Origin: an uncultured Bacteroidales bacterium
GTDB taxonomy: Bacteria; Bacteroidota; Bacteroidia; Bacteroidales; Paludibacteraceae
Assembly (NCBI GenBank): GCA_900316005.1
Contig: ONBH01000001.1
Location: 62,001-126,000 of the forward strand
Direction: 5' to 3'
Length of the DNA: 64,000 nucleotides
Notes under the pieces: model-generated
Database searches by the model: none
What the model was told of the DNA's origin: nothing
The model's input: only the letters and a program-made list of their open reading frames with translations
Shown: positions 44,451 to 51,932 of the stretch, piece by piece
Layout: each line of letters opens with the position of its first letter
How positions within the stretch are numbered: the first letter of the stretch is position 1
Position numbers and translations under genes: made by a program

Positions 44451-44475
44451 CTATCAACTATCAATTATCAACTAC
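44451..44475. repeat. TATCAACTATCAATTATCAAC repeat between dnaX and ygiQ
   Basis: The gap between the dnaX stop and the ygiQ start consists of this word repeat, which also supplies the last codons of dnaX context and the TTG start of ygiQ. Confidence 0.7.
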
Positions 44476-46193
44476 TCCACCACCATTCCCAGCACACTCT
44501 TCATCTCGCTCAGGGCGGGATTGAGTGTCGCCAGTAGTTTGTATTTCTCTTCGGCTGTAAATGCCGTCTCTACATCCTTGCGTTCCGCCACAGAGACTTG
44601 CAGTTTGAGCTGATTGTTTCCCAACTCACGGCGGACGATATCCATCACCTGTTTGCCGAACTTACCGAACTCCTCTTTCTGCCAGGGGTTGGTCAGCCTC
44701 AGCTCTGCCAAGGTATCACTCTTTAGTACGGGGTAATGCGTACGTATCATCGCCACCAGGCGATCTTCGCCTCGGAAGTGTTCCCCTAATCCGGCCCACA
44801 CTTCGCGCAGGCGCTCAATGGTAAAAGGGGCATTCTGCTGCGGTCCCTCCTCGGACTCAGGTTTGGGTGCAGCAACGGGCGCGGTAGCCGCCTGTGCATT
44901 CAGATGCAGGCTCGGCAACTTCTTTACCGTTGGTATGGCGTTGGCGTTAGCCGTTGGCGTTGGCTGCGGGCGTTGGATGTTGGCCGTTGGCGTTAGTTGC
45001 GAATGCTGGATGTTGACATTGGCGTTGGCATTGGCCACAGGCTGTTGTTCTTTCGGTACCGATACCGCTGTCGCCTCACCTTGCGGGGAGGCAGGACCGG
45101 GTTTCAGGATCCGGCACAACTTCACCAGGGCTAACTCCACGGTTAGACGTTTATTCTTGGCAGTACGGTATTGTACATCACAGGTATTAAGTACGTCCAG
45201 CGCATCGAACAGCCATACGGCGGTACACAACTTAGCTGTCTCCACAAACCGGCTGCGGATAGAGTCTGTCGTCTCTAACAGAGGTGCAGTCGCGGGGTCT
45301 TTTGCCATCATCACATCGCGCAGGTGTTGCATCAGTCCTACCACAAACTGCCCGGCATCGAAACCCTTCTGCAGCACTTCGTTGAAGAGCAGCATCGCCT
45401 GCGGCACGTTGCCCTGCAGGGCAGCTTGCTCCATGCGGAAGTAGTAATCCGAATCCAGCACATTGAGCACCTCAATGGCCTGACTGTAGCTAATCGTATT
45501 GCCGCAGAAGGCCACCAGTTGGTCAAAGATACTGAGCGCATCACGCATACCGCCGTCGGCTTTCTCCGCCACGACAGCCAGCGCCTGTTCCTCCACCGTG
45601 ATACCTTCCTGCTTAGCTACATATTGCAGATGCTCGATGGTATCGCGCACCGTGATACGCTGGAAGTCATATACCTGGCAGCGGCTCAAGATGGTCGGCA
45701 GCACCTTGTGTTTCTCCGTAGTCGCCAGGATAAAGATGACGTATGAAGGTGGTTCCTCCAGGGTCTTGAGCAGTGCGTTGAAGGCTCCCTGTGACAGCAT
45801 ATGCACCTCATCGATGATATAGACGGAGTACTTACCTATCTGCGGGGGGATACGTACTTCCTGAATAAGGGCACGAATATCTTCCACCGAGTTGTTGGAC
45901 GCGGCATCCAGTTCGTGGATATTAAAACTGCGCTGTTCGTTGAACGCGACGCACGACTCACAGGCGTTGCAGGCGTCAAGTGTGTCGGTGGGGTTCAGAC
46001 AGTTGATGGTTTTGGCGAAGATACGTGCGCAGGTTGTCTTACCTACGCCACGCGGACCGCAGAACAGATACGCGTGTGCCAGATGGTTCTGACGTATAGC
46101 GTTCTGCAGGGTCTCTGTCAGGTTTTTCTGCCCCACTACCGACTGAAATGTAGTTGGTCTATACTTACGTGCCGAAACGATATATTGCTCCAT
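44472..46193 (-). CDS. dnaX: DNA polymerase III subunit gamma/tau
   Basis: 573 residues from ATG 46193 (MEQYIVSARKYRPTTFQSVVG). Clamp-loader AAA+ domain: Walker A FCGPRGVGKTTCARIFAKT (about 43), zinc module Cys residues in CLNPTDTLDACNACESC, Walker B IIDEVHMLS, sensor 1 FILATTE, SRC motif SRCQVYDFQ. The region about 375-440 is a Gln/Pro/Asn-Ala linker (ANANANVN, LTPTANIQRPQPTPTANANA) coded by GTTGGC-type tandem repeats (44929-45051). A shorter C-terminal domain follows. I do not see a clear programmed-frameshift signal. The upstream promoter is at 46212-46243. Confidence 0.94.
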   Translation of the reverse strand: MEQYIVSARKYRPTTFQSVVGQKNLTETLQNAIRQNHLAHAYLFCGPRGVGKTTCARIFAKTINCLNPTDTLDACNACESCVAFNEQRSFNIHELDAASNNSVEDIRALIQEVRIPPQIGKYSVYIIDEVHMLSQGAFNALLKTLEEPPSYVIFILATTEKHKVLPTILSRCQVYDFQRITVRDTIEHLQYVAKQEGITVEEQALAVVAEKADGGMRDALSIFDQLVAFCGNTISYSQAIEVLNVLDSDYYFRMEQAALQGNVPQAMLLFNEVLQKGFDAGQFVVGLMQHLRDVMMAKDPATAPLLETTDSIRSRFVETAKLCTAVWLFDALDVLNTCDVQYRTAKNKRLTVELALVKLCRILKPGPASPQGEATAVSVPKEQQPVANANANVNIQHSQLTPTANIQRPQPTPTANANAIPTVKKLPSLHLNAQAATAPVAAPKPESEEGPQQNAPFTIERLREVWAGLGEHFRGEDRLVAMIRTHYPVLKSDTLAELRLTNPWQKEEFGKFGKQVMDIVRRELGNNQLKLQVSVAERKDVETAFTAEEKYKLLATLNPALSEMKSVLGMVVE

Positions 46194-46211
46194 ATTACCA
46201 AATTTAGCCTG

Positions 46212-46243
46212 CAAAGTTACAACTTTTTTCCGACATACGCAAA
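46212..46243 (-). promoter_or_regulatory. dnaX promoter
   Basis: Minus strand TTTG (46243-46240) followed by CGTATG, 20 bases, TAACTTTG (46219-46212). The dnaX ATG begins at 46193, so the leader is short, about 12 bases. Confidence 0.8.
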
Positions 46244-46466
46244 AAAAAATCGCTTTTTCCGGTGTTTTTTGCTAAAAAATCTTTCTCCGACTTCTTCGAG
46301 CCGTTATCGGGGGAATTTCGGACCGTTTTCGAACCGTTTTCGAACCGTTTTCGAGAGCACAATTTTGGGAATTTTGCAAAAACAGATGATAAAGTGGTAA
46401 ATTTAGAGGGAAACCTTCAAAAATATAGAGTCATTTACTCTATTTTCGCAAAAAGGGTTCCAAAAA
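46244..46466. other. non-coding gap with CCGTTTTCGAA triplicate
   Basis: No gene is supported. A tandem of three ACCGTTTTCGA units sits at about 46322-46353. The rest is AT-rich. This marks the left edge of the accessory region. Confidence 0.6.
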
Positions 46467-46498
46467 TTTGCGTATGTGCAATTTTTGTTGTACCTTTG
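46467..46498 (+). promoter_or_regulatory. promoter of first AAA ATPase gene
   Basis: TTTG (46467-46470) continuing CGTATGTGC, 20 bases, TACCTTTG (46491-46498). The -7 box is followed by CAGG as at other promoters here. Confidence 0.82.
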
Positions 46499-46512
46499 CA
46501 GGCGTAAACAAA

Positions 46513-46556
46513 TTTACTCATCATATTGAGTAAAAATACTAAGTGCATTGAGTAAA
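46513..46556. promoter_or_regulatory. candidate operator, TTTACTCA/TGAGTAAA
   Basis: Perfect inverted repeat TTTACTCA (46513-46520) and TGAGTAAA (46527-46534) with a 6-base spacer, plus a third half-site TGAGTAAA (46549-46556). They lie just after the start of transcription and before the ATG at 46567, the right place for a repressor site. Confidence 0.55.
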
Positions 46557-46566
46557 ATTTATCGAT

Positions 46567-47754
46567 ATGATACAACGTTCATATTTTGAGCCAATTACAA
46601 AGCGTTTGAATGAGCCAAGAAAGTTCATTCAGATTATAGAAGGACCTCGTCAGGTAGGCAAATCAACGCTTATCAAGCAAGTACTGAAAGGTATTTCGAT
46701 GCCATGGGTGCATTTTTCTGCAGACAATGTTCCGGCAACACGTAGCGCGTGGATCAACGATTGTTGGGCTACTGCGCGCAACAAGCTTCAAATGGAAAGA
46801 TTGCCAGAATTGTTGCTTGTAATAGATGAGGTGCAAAAATTAATTAACTGGGGCGAAGCAGTTAAAAAAGAATGGGACGATGATACATTCAATGATGTGC
46901 CTATCAAAGTGGTATTGCTAGGTTCCTCGCGTGTACGTTTAGAAAAGGGACTAAGCGAGAGTCTTAAAGGTCGCTTTGAGACCATTAAGATGCCCAACTG
47001 GTCGCTTGTCGAAATGCAAGAAGGATTTGGGATGTCAGTCGATGAATATATCTACTACGGAGCCTATCCCGGATCGGCAGATTTGCGTCATGACATAGAT
47101 AGATGGCAAGAGTATATCAGTAGTTCTATCGTGGATGCTACCATCAACAATGACATCCTGATGGATACTCCTATCGCTAAACCGGCCTTGTTACGCCAAA
47201 CATTCGAGTTGAGTAGCGCCTATTCCGGGCAGGAAGTGTCGCTAACAAAGATGATCGGGCAACTTCAAGATGCCGGTAACACCACCACGCTTGCACATTA
47301 TCTGGACCTGCTCAATCAGAGCGGTATGGTATGCGGACTAAGCAAGTACGCGGTAGATAAGGCGCGTCGCCGTAACTCTATTCCCAAATATCAGGTGTAT
47401 AACAATGCCCTGATGAGTCTCTATTGTGAACATGATTTTGAGGCCGCTAGAGCGAATCATAAGTTGTGGGGGCGTTTGTTTGAGTCCGCAGTCGGCGCGC
47501 ATATCATGAATTGTGCCTATACCGGACGATTCAAAGTCTATTACTGGCGAGATGGCAAAGATGAAGTGGATTTTGTCTTGGTAAAAGATACGAAAGTGGT
47601 TGCGATAGAAGTGAAAAGCAACCATGAAAAGGATACATCCGGTTTGCATACGTTCCAAGACATGTTCCATCCTCACCGATCGGTGTTGGTAGGCGAAGAA
47701 GGTATTCCCCTTGAGACTTTCCTTAAGTCAGATCTAAAGGAATTATTTGCGTAG
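46567..47754 (+). CDS. AAA ATPase with DUF4143-type C-terminus (first of three)
   Basis: 395 residues. N-terminal ATPase: Walker A IEGPRQVGKSTLIKQV (about 25-40), Walker B ELLLVIDEVQKL, sensor-like VVLLGSSRVRLEKG. The C-terminal half fits DUF4143: a winged-helix-like part (YSGQEVSLTKMIGQLQDAGN, LDLLNQSGMVCGLSKY) then GRLFESAVGAHIMN and a PD-(D/E)XK-like core DEVDFVLVKDTKVVAIEVKS (Asp and Glu-x-Lys). These proteins are widespread in Bacteroidota and archaea; function is undefined, with toxin-, defence- or stress-related ideas in circulation. No partner gene is obvious. Ends before a strong terminator. Confidence 0.85.
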   Translation: MIQRSYFEPITKRLNEPRKFIQIIEGPRQVGKSTLIKQVLKGISMPWVHFSADNVPATRSAWINDCWATARNKLQMERLPELLLVIDEVQKLINWGEAVKKEWDDDTFNDVPIKVVLLGSSRVRLEKGLSESLKGRFETIKMPNWSLVEMQEGFGMSVDEYIYYGAYPGSADLRHDIDRWQEYISSSIVDATINNDILMDTPIAKPALLRQTFELSSAYSGQEVSLTKMIGQLQDAGNTTTLAHYLDLLNQSGMVCGLSKYAVDKARRRNSIPKYQVYNNALMSLYCEHDFEAARANHKLWGRLFESAVGAHIMNCAYTGRFKVYYWRDGKDEVDFVLVKDTKVVAIEVKSNHEKDTSGLHTFQDMFHPHRSVLVGEEGIPLETFLKSDLKELFA

Positions 47755-48275
47755 GCAGAAAGTCAGCTTGGCTGAATAGCGCCAAGAGTCAGACCGGAGA
47801 GATCGGGGGAAGGTCAGACCATAGACGGAGCGGTAACAACCAACCAAGAACCAACCAGGAAAGAACGAACAACCAACGGGTCTAAGGTAAATTGATAATT
47901 GATAGTTGATAATTGATATCTAAAATTGCAAATGTTGAGAGTTCTTATCTCGGCTCAAGCCTCGAACGATCGGCTAAAGCCGTACGAGAGTTGAGAGAAG
48001 TTGTAAAGTTGAAAGTTTATAGTTTATAGTGACATATGACTAAACATTGATTATACACTTGTCGATAAATTTCTCAACCTTGTACACAGGGATTACGATG
48101 GATAATAGTTTTTCCATATTATTGTTGTTTTGTTTGTTGTCAGTTTTGGCCGCTTGATTGCACAACAAAAAAGCGGTAAGTCCGCATATTGGATTTACCG
48201 CTTTTTTGAGTGAATGTCGCTGGTTAAAATTGGCGGAATCGCATTAATAATCAATAAGTTCCGCCAAAAATAAAT
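47755..48275. other. non-coding gap with word repeats and terminator
   Basis: No supported gene. Contents in order: AACCAACCAAGAACCAACC-like words (about 47831-47880), a TTGATAATTGATAG repeat (47888-47920), a GGCTCAAGCC / CGGCTAAAGCCG hairpin pair (about 47954-47983), AT-rich sequence, a strong terminator (48167-48206), and TTGGCGGAA/TTCCGCCAA inverted repeats next to the next gene. Confidence 0.7.
48167..48206. terminator. strong bidirectional terminator
   Basis: AAAAAAGCGGTAAGTCC pairs with GGATTTACCGCTTTTTT (one G-U pair) around GCATATT. A- and T-runs on the two sides permit termination on both strands, between the convergent ATPase genes. Confidence 0.9.
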
Positions 48276-49679
48276 TTACATATTCATTAAATCATCAAGT
48301 GTTATGTTCTTGTTAATCAGTCCATTATAATGTATATTTCGCACCGCATTTTGGTTTGAAATCAGTACGGTTTCAATAGTTCTACGTGCTTTAAAGCTTT
48401 GCAGTAACACATCCATACGGTTAGAAAACAGTTCTGCTTCTCGTTTCGAAAGGGCATAGGGTCTATCCGTGAATTTGATTTCGCAAAGATCTACTACTTT
48501 ATCGCTACGCTCAATCACCATATCTATTTGCGCATTCTCCTTATAGAGCGCGTATGTCTGAGTGGAGACGCCAGCAATGCCAAGTGCATGTTTGATCTGC
48601 GGTATATGCGCAAAACATAGCCGTTCAAACGCAAGGCCACACCATGTGGTGTAACCGGAAGTGAGCATTTGTTCGCGCCAAACAATCTGTTGTTTCTTCT
48701 GTGTCGGCTGAAGGAATTGGAAGTAGAACAGCGAATAGAAATCCACGAGTTGATACAAAGTCTCTACTCGTCCGTGCGCATAGTACTTGTTTATGAATCC
48801 ACACTCGCACAGGTCTTTCAAACGTCTTGTCAAACTACCTCCGTCTAGACGTTTCGTTTGGGTTAGAATCTCATTGCGTGTCAGTCCCATTTTCTTTTTA
48901 CTGAGAGCTTTGACAATCTCCACGTACTCGTCTGAATGGGTGAAAAGCGAAGCATATAAGTGTTGGAACTCATCTGCCAACAGGGCATCTTCCTTGCAAA
49001 ACAGCCTGTCGATATTCTCGGATAAGCCAATGTTCTTGTCCAGCAGATTGAGGTAATACGGTATGCCGCCCATCGTCATATAGCATTGTGCTTCTTTTGC
49101 CGCATCCCAACGGATACCCTTATAACGCAAGAACAGATGCGTCTCGTGCAACGAGAAAGGCAGGATACGCATTTTCGCGGTCAATCGGTTATGTAATCCG
49201 CCTTTGTTGTCTTCAATGTTCTTTACCAACCAAGAAGCAGCACTACCGCAAACGACGAGCATGATGTCAGGTCTTGCGCTTGCCCAATCATTCCAGAAAT
49301 GCTCCAAAGCACTCACGAGGTTCGACTTTGGGGTGTCCATCCAAGGAAGCTCATCCAAGAAGACCACTTTGCGCTTCATCTTAGACTGCTCCAACAAAGT
49401 GCGTAATTGTTCGAATGCCTCAAACCAGTCTGCCGGTGTGTTTTTGGCAAGACGCTTGCTATAACGTGCTAACGTACGTTGGAAATTGAGCAGTTGTTCC
49501 TCTCGTCTTTGCTTGGCGAGTCCGGTCATGGCAAAACAAAAGTCTTTGCCTAAGGTCTCGCGAATAAGAAAGGTTTTCCCGACACGGCGTCTGCCATAAA
49601 TCATAACAAACTCAGGATTGCCGGAATCAAAAAGCCGTTGCAACTCCATTTGTTCGTGCTCTCTACCGATTATTTTCAT
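48276..49679 (-). CDS. archaeal-type ATPase with DUF234-like C-terminus (second of three)
   Basis: 467 residues. Opens MKIIGREHEQMELQRLF, then Walker A YGRRRVGKTFLIRET (about 29-43), Walker B KVVFLDELPWMDTP (about 105), sensor LVVCGSAASWLVKN, and LTAKMRILPFSLHE. A helix-turn-helix region (LTRNEILTQTKRLDGGSLTRRLKDLCECGFI, about 275-306) precedes a DUF234-type domain with GLAFERLCFAH and a nuclease-like core QIDMVIERSDKVVDLCEIKF. It is the archaeal-ATPase/DUF234 type often listed as orphan in Bacteroidales. Fifteen-base direct repeats flank the gene (48259-48273, 49727-49741). Function unknown. Confidence 0.85.
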   Translation of the reverse strand: MKIIGREHEQMELQRLFDSGNPEFVMIYGRRRVGKTFLIRETLGKDFCFAMTGLAKQRREEQLLNFQRTLARYSKRLAKNTPADWFEAFEQLRTLLEQSKMKRKVVFLDELPWMDTPKSNLVSALEHFWNDWASARPDIMLVVCGSAASWLVKNIEDNKGGLHNRLTAKMRILPFSLHETHLFLRYKGIRWDAAKEAQCYMTMGGIPYYLNLLDKNIGLSENIDRLFCKEDALLADEFQHLYASLFTHSDEYVEIVKALSKKKMGLTRNEILTQTKRLDGGSLTRRLKDLCECGFINKYYAHGRVETLYQLVDFYSLFYFQFLQPTQKKQQIVWREQMLTSGYTTWCGLAFERLCFAHIPQIKHALGIAGVSTQTYALYKENAQIDMVIERSDKVVDLCEIKFTDRPYALSKREAELFSNRMDVLLQSFKARRTIETVLISNQNAVRNIHYNGLINKNITLDDLMNM

Positions 49680-49704
49680 ACTACATGCGATTTATTTCTG
49701 GCGG

Positions 49705-49736
49705 CAAAGGTACAAAAAATATTTGATTCCGCCAAA
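49705..49736 (-). promoter_or_regulatory. promoter of second ATPase gene
   Basis: On the minus strand TTTG (49736-49733), 20 bases, TACCTTTG (49712-49705). The -33 box is inside the direct-repeat copy TTCCGCCAAAAATAA, so the repeat may be regulatory. Confidence 0.78.
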
Positions 49737-49741
49737 AATAA

Positions 49742-50222
49742 TTCAATAAAAATGCAAAATATCTTCAATTTTACAGGTTTTAATCCTGCTCTTTACACTT
49801 TTTGGTAAATCCAATATGTCAAAGATCGTCTTGCGTTTTTTTGTCTCGGTCGGCTAAGGCTCCCCGCCAGCCTTTCCTTTTCGAAGTGCCAAGTCAAGGC
49901 ACTTCTCCACCGACGAGGTGTTTTTATTATTCCATATTACACATATTAAATAACATCACTCATCACATATATCACATCACACATAACATCTGTGTCGGGG
50001 TCATTACGATGTGTATAGGTTGGTTCATCCTTTCCATATTCCTATCTTAGTCAATATATTTTAATCTTCGTATTTGCATATTTACCATAGAACATACTTG
50101 ACAGTAATCTTCCGTATAACAAACATTTTGGGGTAATGCGGTATTCTACACTTAAAAATTTGCGGGGAATGCGGTATTTGGCGTGTAAAAATTTGCGGGA
50201 AATGCGATTTTAATGTAAAAAT
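49742..50222. other. gap with hairpin, gene fragment and tandem repeat
   Basis: No complete gene. It holds a hairpin AAGTGCC...GGCACTT (49879-49899), an ATCACATATCACAT-rich stretch (about 49938-49990), a 38-base fragment of a GT2 gene start (49991-50028) and three copies of a 32-34 base repeat (50130-50228) leading into a promoter. Confidence 0.7.
49991..50028 (-). pseudogene. fragment of GT2 gene start
   Basis: Read on the minus strand from ATG 50028 it gives MNQPIHIVMTPTQ and then unrelated sequence to a stop. The complete gene at 51933-52961 begins MNSPIHIVMTPTRNE; the two DNA stretches agree at 32 of 38 positions. It is the left-over 5' end of a second copy of that gene, in the same orientation. 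Confidence 0.75.
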
Positions 50223-50228
50223 ATTTGC
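50130..50228. repeat. three copies of a 32-34 base repeat upstream of ATPase 3
   Basis: Units start GGGG(T/A)AATGCGGTAT and end TAAAAATTTGC: 50130-50163, 50164-50196 and a degraded 50197-50228. The last copy runs into the -33 box of the next promoter. Confidence 0.75.
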
Positions 50229-50255
50229 ATATATCGCAAAAAAGTTGTACCTTTG
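50224..50255 (+). promoter_or_regulatory. promoter of third ATPase gene
   Basis: TTTG (50224-50227) continuing CATATATCGC, 20 bases, TACCTTTG (50248-50255). ATG of the gene follows at 50278. Confidence 0.85.
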
Positions 50256-50277
50256 CAGCGTTTTAAAATGAATCATC

Positions 50278-51615
50278 ATGGAAGAAAGAGTATTCAAACG
50301 TAAAATCTACTCCAAAATGTTGGAATGGAAAAATACGCGTAACGGCAAAACGGCATTGTTAATCAAAGGGGCGCGTCGTATCGGCAAATCTACAATTGCG
50401 GAACAATTCGCCAAAAATGAGTATGAGTCTTACATTCTCATTGATTTTAACAAAGCGGAACAAAAAGTCATTGATTTGTGGAATGACCTTAACAATCTCA
50501 ATGATATTTTTACCTATCTCCAGCAGCATTATAGTGTTGTATTGCAAAATCGCAAGTCTGTCATTATCTTTGACGAGATACAGCAGTGTCCCAAAGCCCG
50601 CCAAGCGATTAAATATCTGGTTCAAGATGGAAGATACGATTACATTGAAACGGGTTCGCTTATCAGCATTAAGAAAAATACGCAGCACATCACCATCCCG
50701 AGCGAAGAGACACGACTGAATATGTATCCGATGGACTACGAAGAGTTTCGTTGGGCATTGGGAGACACGGCTACTATTCCTCTATTGAAACAGCAACTGG
50801 ATGCCCGCATGTCTGTAGGCGATGCCTTGACGCGAACCAAGATGCGTGAATTGCGCTTATACATGATGGTTGGCGGCATGCCACAAGCTGTAAATACCTA
50901 TTTGGATACCACTAACCTTAGTTTGGTTGACCAAACTAAGCGTGAGATCATTGAATTGTATCTGGAGGATTTCCAGAAATTAGATTCTACAGGCAAAGCT
51001 GAATTGCTTTTTAAAGCGGCTCCGGCTCAGCTCATGAACAATGCTTCACGCTTTCAAGTATCAACGGTTCTGAAAAACGATCGCGCAGATTCTGTTAGCG
51101 AAATAGTAGCCATGATGAAGGATTCAATGACTGTGAATGTCGCATATCATTCCAATGATCCGAATGTCGGTATGTTGCTTAGCGAAGAAGTAAATGTCTA
51201 TAAGATATTTGTTGGTGATACTGGTTTATTTGTGACACTGTGTTTCTGGGATAAAGACTTCACGGAAAATATTATCTATGATAAGTTGCTAAGTGATAAG
51301 CTGGATGCTAATCTTGGTTATGTGTACGAGAACTTGATTGCTCAGATGTTAACAGCATCTGGAAATCAACTTTTCTATTATACTTTTCCTAAAGACTCCA
51401 AACATAACTACGAAATAGATTTCTTATTATCGCGTGGAAATAAAGTTTGTCCTATTGAAGTCAAGTCCTCTGGGTACAAAACACATGCTTCTTTGGATGA
51501 ATTTTGTAAGAAATACTCCTCACGTGTTGGTAATCGCTATTTACTATATACCAAAGATTTGCATAAAGACGGTGAAACACTTCTTGTGCCTGTGTACATG
51601 ACTCCGCTTTTATAG
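50278..51615 (+). CDS. AAA_14/DUF4143-type ATPase (third of three)
   Basis: 445 residues. Walker A IKGARRIGKSTIAEQFAKN (about 27-45), Walker B SVIIFDEIQQCPKAR (about 97), sensor YIETGSLISIKKN, and MYPMDYEEFRWALGD as in AAA_14 proteins. C-terminal DUF4143 part: VGGMPQAVNTYLD, EIIELYLEDFQKLDS, VFVGDTG-like KIFVGDTGLFVTLC, LGYVYENLIAQMLT, and a PD-(D/E)XK-like core NYEIDFLLSRGNKVCPIEVKSSG. The gene is distinctly more AT-rich toward its 3' end than the housekeeping block. Function unknown. Followed by a terminator. Confidence 0.86.
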   Translation: MEERVFKRKIYSKMLEWKNTRNGKTALLIKGARRIGKSTIAEQFAKNEYESYILIDFNKAEQKVIDLWNDLNNLNDIFTYLQQHYSVVLQNRKSVIIFDEIQQCPKARQAIKYLVQDGRYDYIETGSLISIKKNTQHITIPSEETRLNMYPMDYEEFRWALGDTATIPLLKQQLDARMSVGDALTRTKMRELRLYMMVGGMPQAVNTYLDTTNLSLVDQTKREIIELYLEDFQKLDSTGKAELLFKAAPAQLMNNASRFQVSTVLKNDRADSVSEIVAMMKDSMTVNVAYHSNDPNVGMLLSEEVNVYKIFVGDTGLFVTLCFWDKDFTENIIYDKLLSDKLDANLGYVYENLIAQMLTASGNQLFYYTFPKDSKHNYEIDFLLSRGNKVCPIEVKSSGYKTHASLDEFCKKYSSRVGNRYLLYTKDLHKDGETLLVPVYMTPLL

Positions 51616-51638
51616 TGCTAATAACTATCACTACATCA

Positions 51639-51676
51639 AAAAAACATCTTGCTGGGCTACCTACAAGATGTTTTTT
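51639..51676 (+). terminator. terminator after third ATPase gene
   Basis: AAAAAACATCTTG (51639-51651) pairs perfectly with CAAGATGTTTTTT (51664-51676). T-run on both strands, so it also ends the convergent polysaccharide operon. Confidence 0.9.
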
Positions 51677-51704
51677 GGTTTGTTTTAGCAAGCTCTATTG
51701 GAAT

Positions 51705-51914
51705 CTATTGGATTGCTGCAAGATGTTCCTTGTGCAAACGCTTGCGGGCGGCGCGGTTGCGCTGCATGGTCTGGTAATAACCGAAACCAGCCATCGGATG
51801 ACGCCATTCTTCATCTTCGATACGCTCCCACTCGGCGTTTTCGCGGCGGCGGAGCTTGAGCTCTTGACTCCAGAAACGGATGTCAGAAAGTAGTCTTTTA
51901 GTATATTTGAACAT
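51705..51914 (-). CDS. small basic protein at end of glycan operon
   Basis: 69 residues, rich in Arg, Glu and Trp (MFKYTKRLLSDIRFWSQELK, then RRRENAEWERIEDEEWRHP). No recognised family. It lies 18 bases downstream of the GT2 gene in the same orientation and directly ahead of the terminator, has an ATG start and no plausible competitor on the other strand. Predicted to be helical and soluble. Could be a real small protein linked to the glycan operon. Confidence 0.55.
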   Translation of the reverse strand: MFKYTKRLLSDIRFWSQELKLRRRENAEWERIEDEEWRHPMAGFGYYQTMQRNRAARKRLHKEHLAAIQ

Positions 51915-51932
51915 AGTTATAATGATGTTTTA

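Noticed and set aside
46567..51615. A named defence system (for example BREX, DISARM or CBASS)
   Set aside because: No methyltransferase, cyclase or signature partner genes accompany the ATPases, so no named system is supported.
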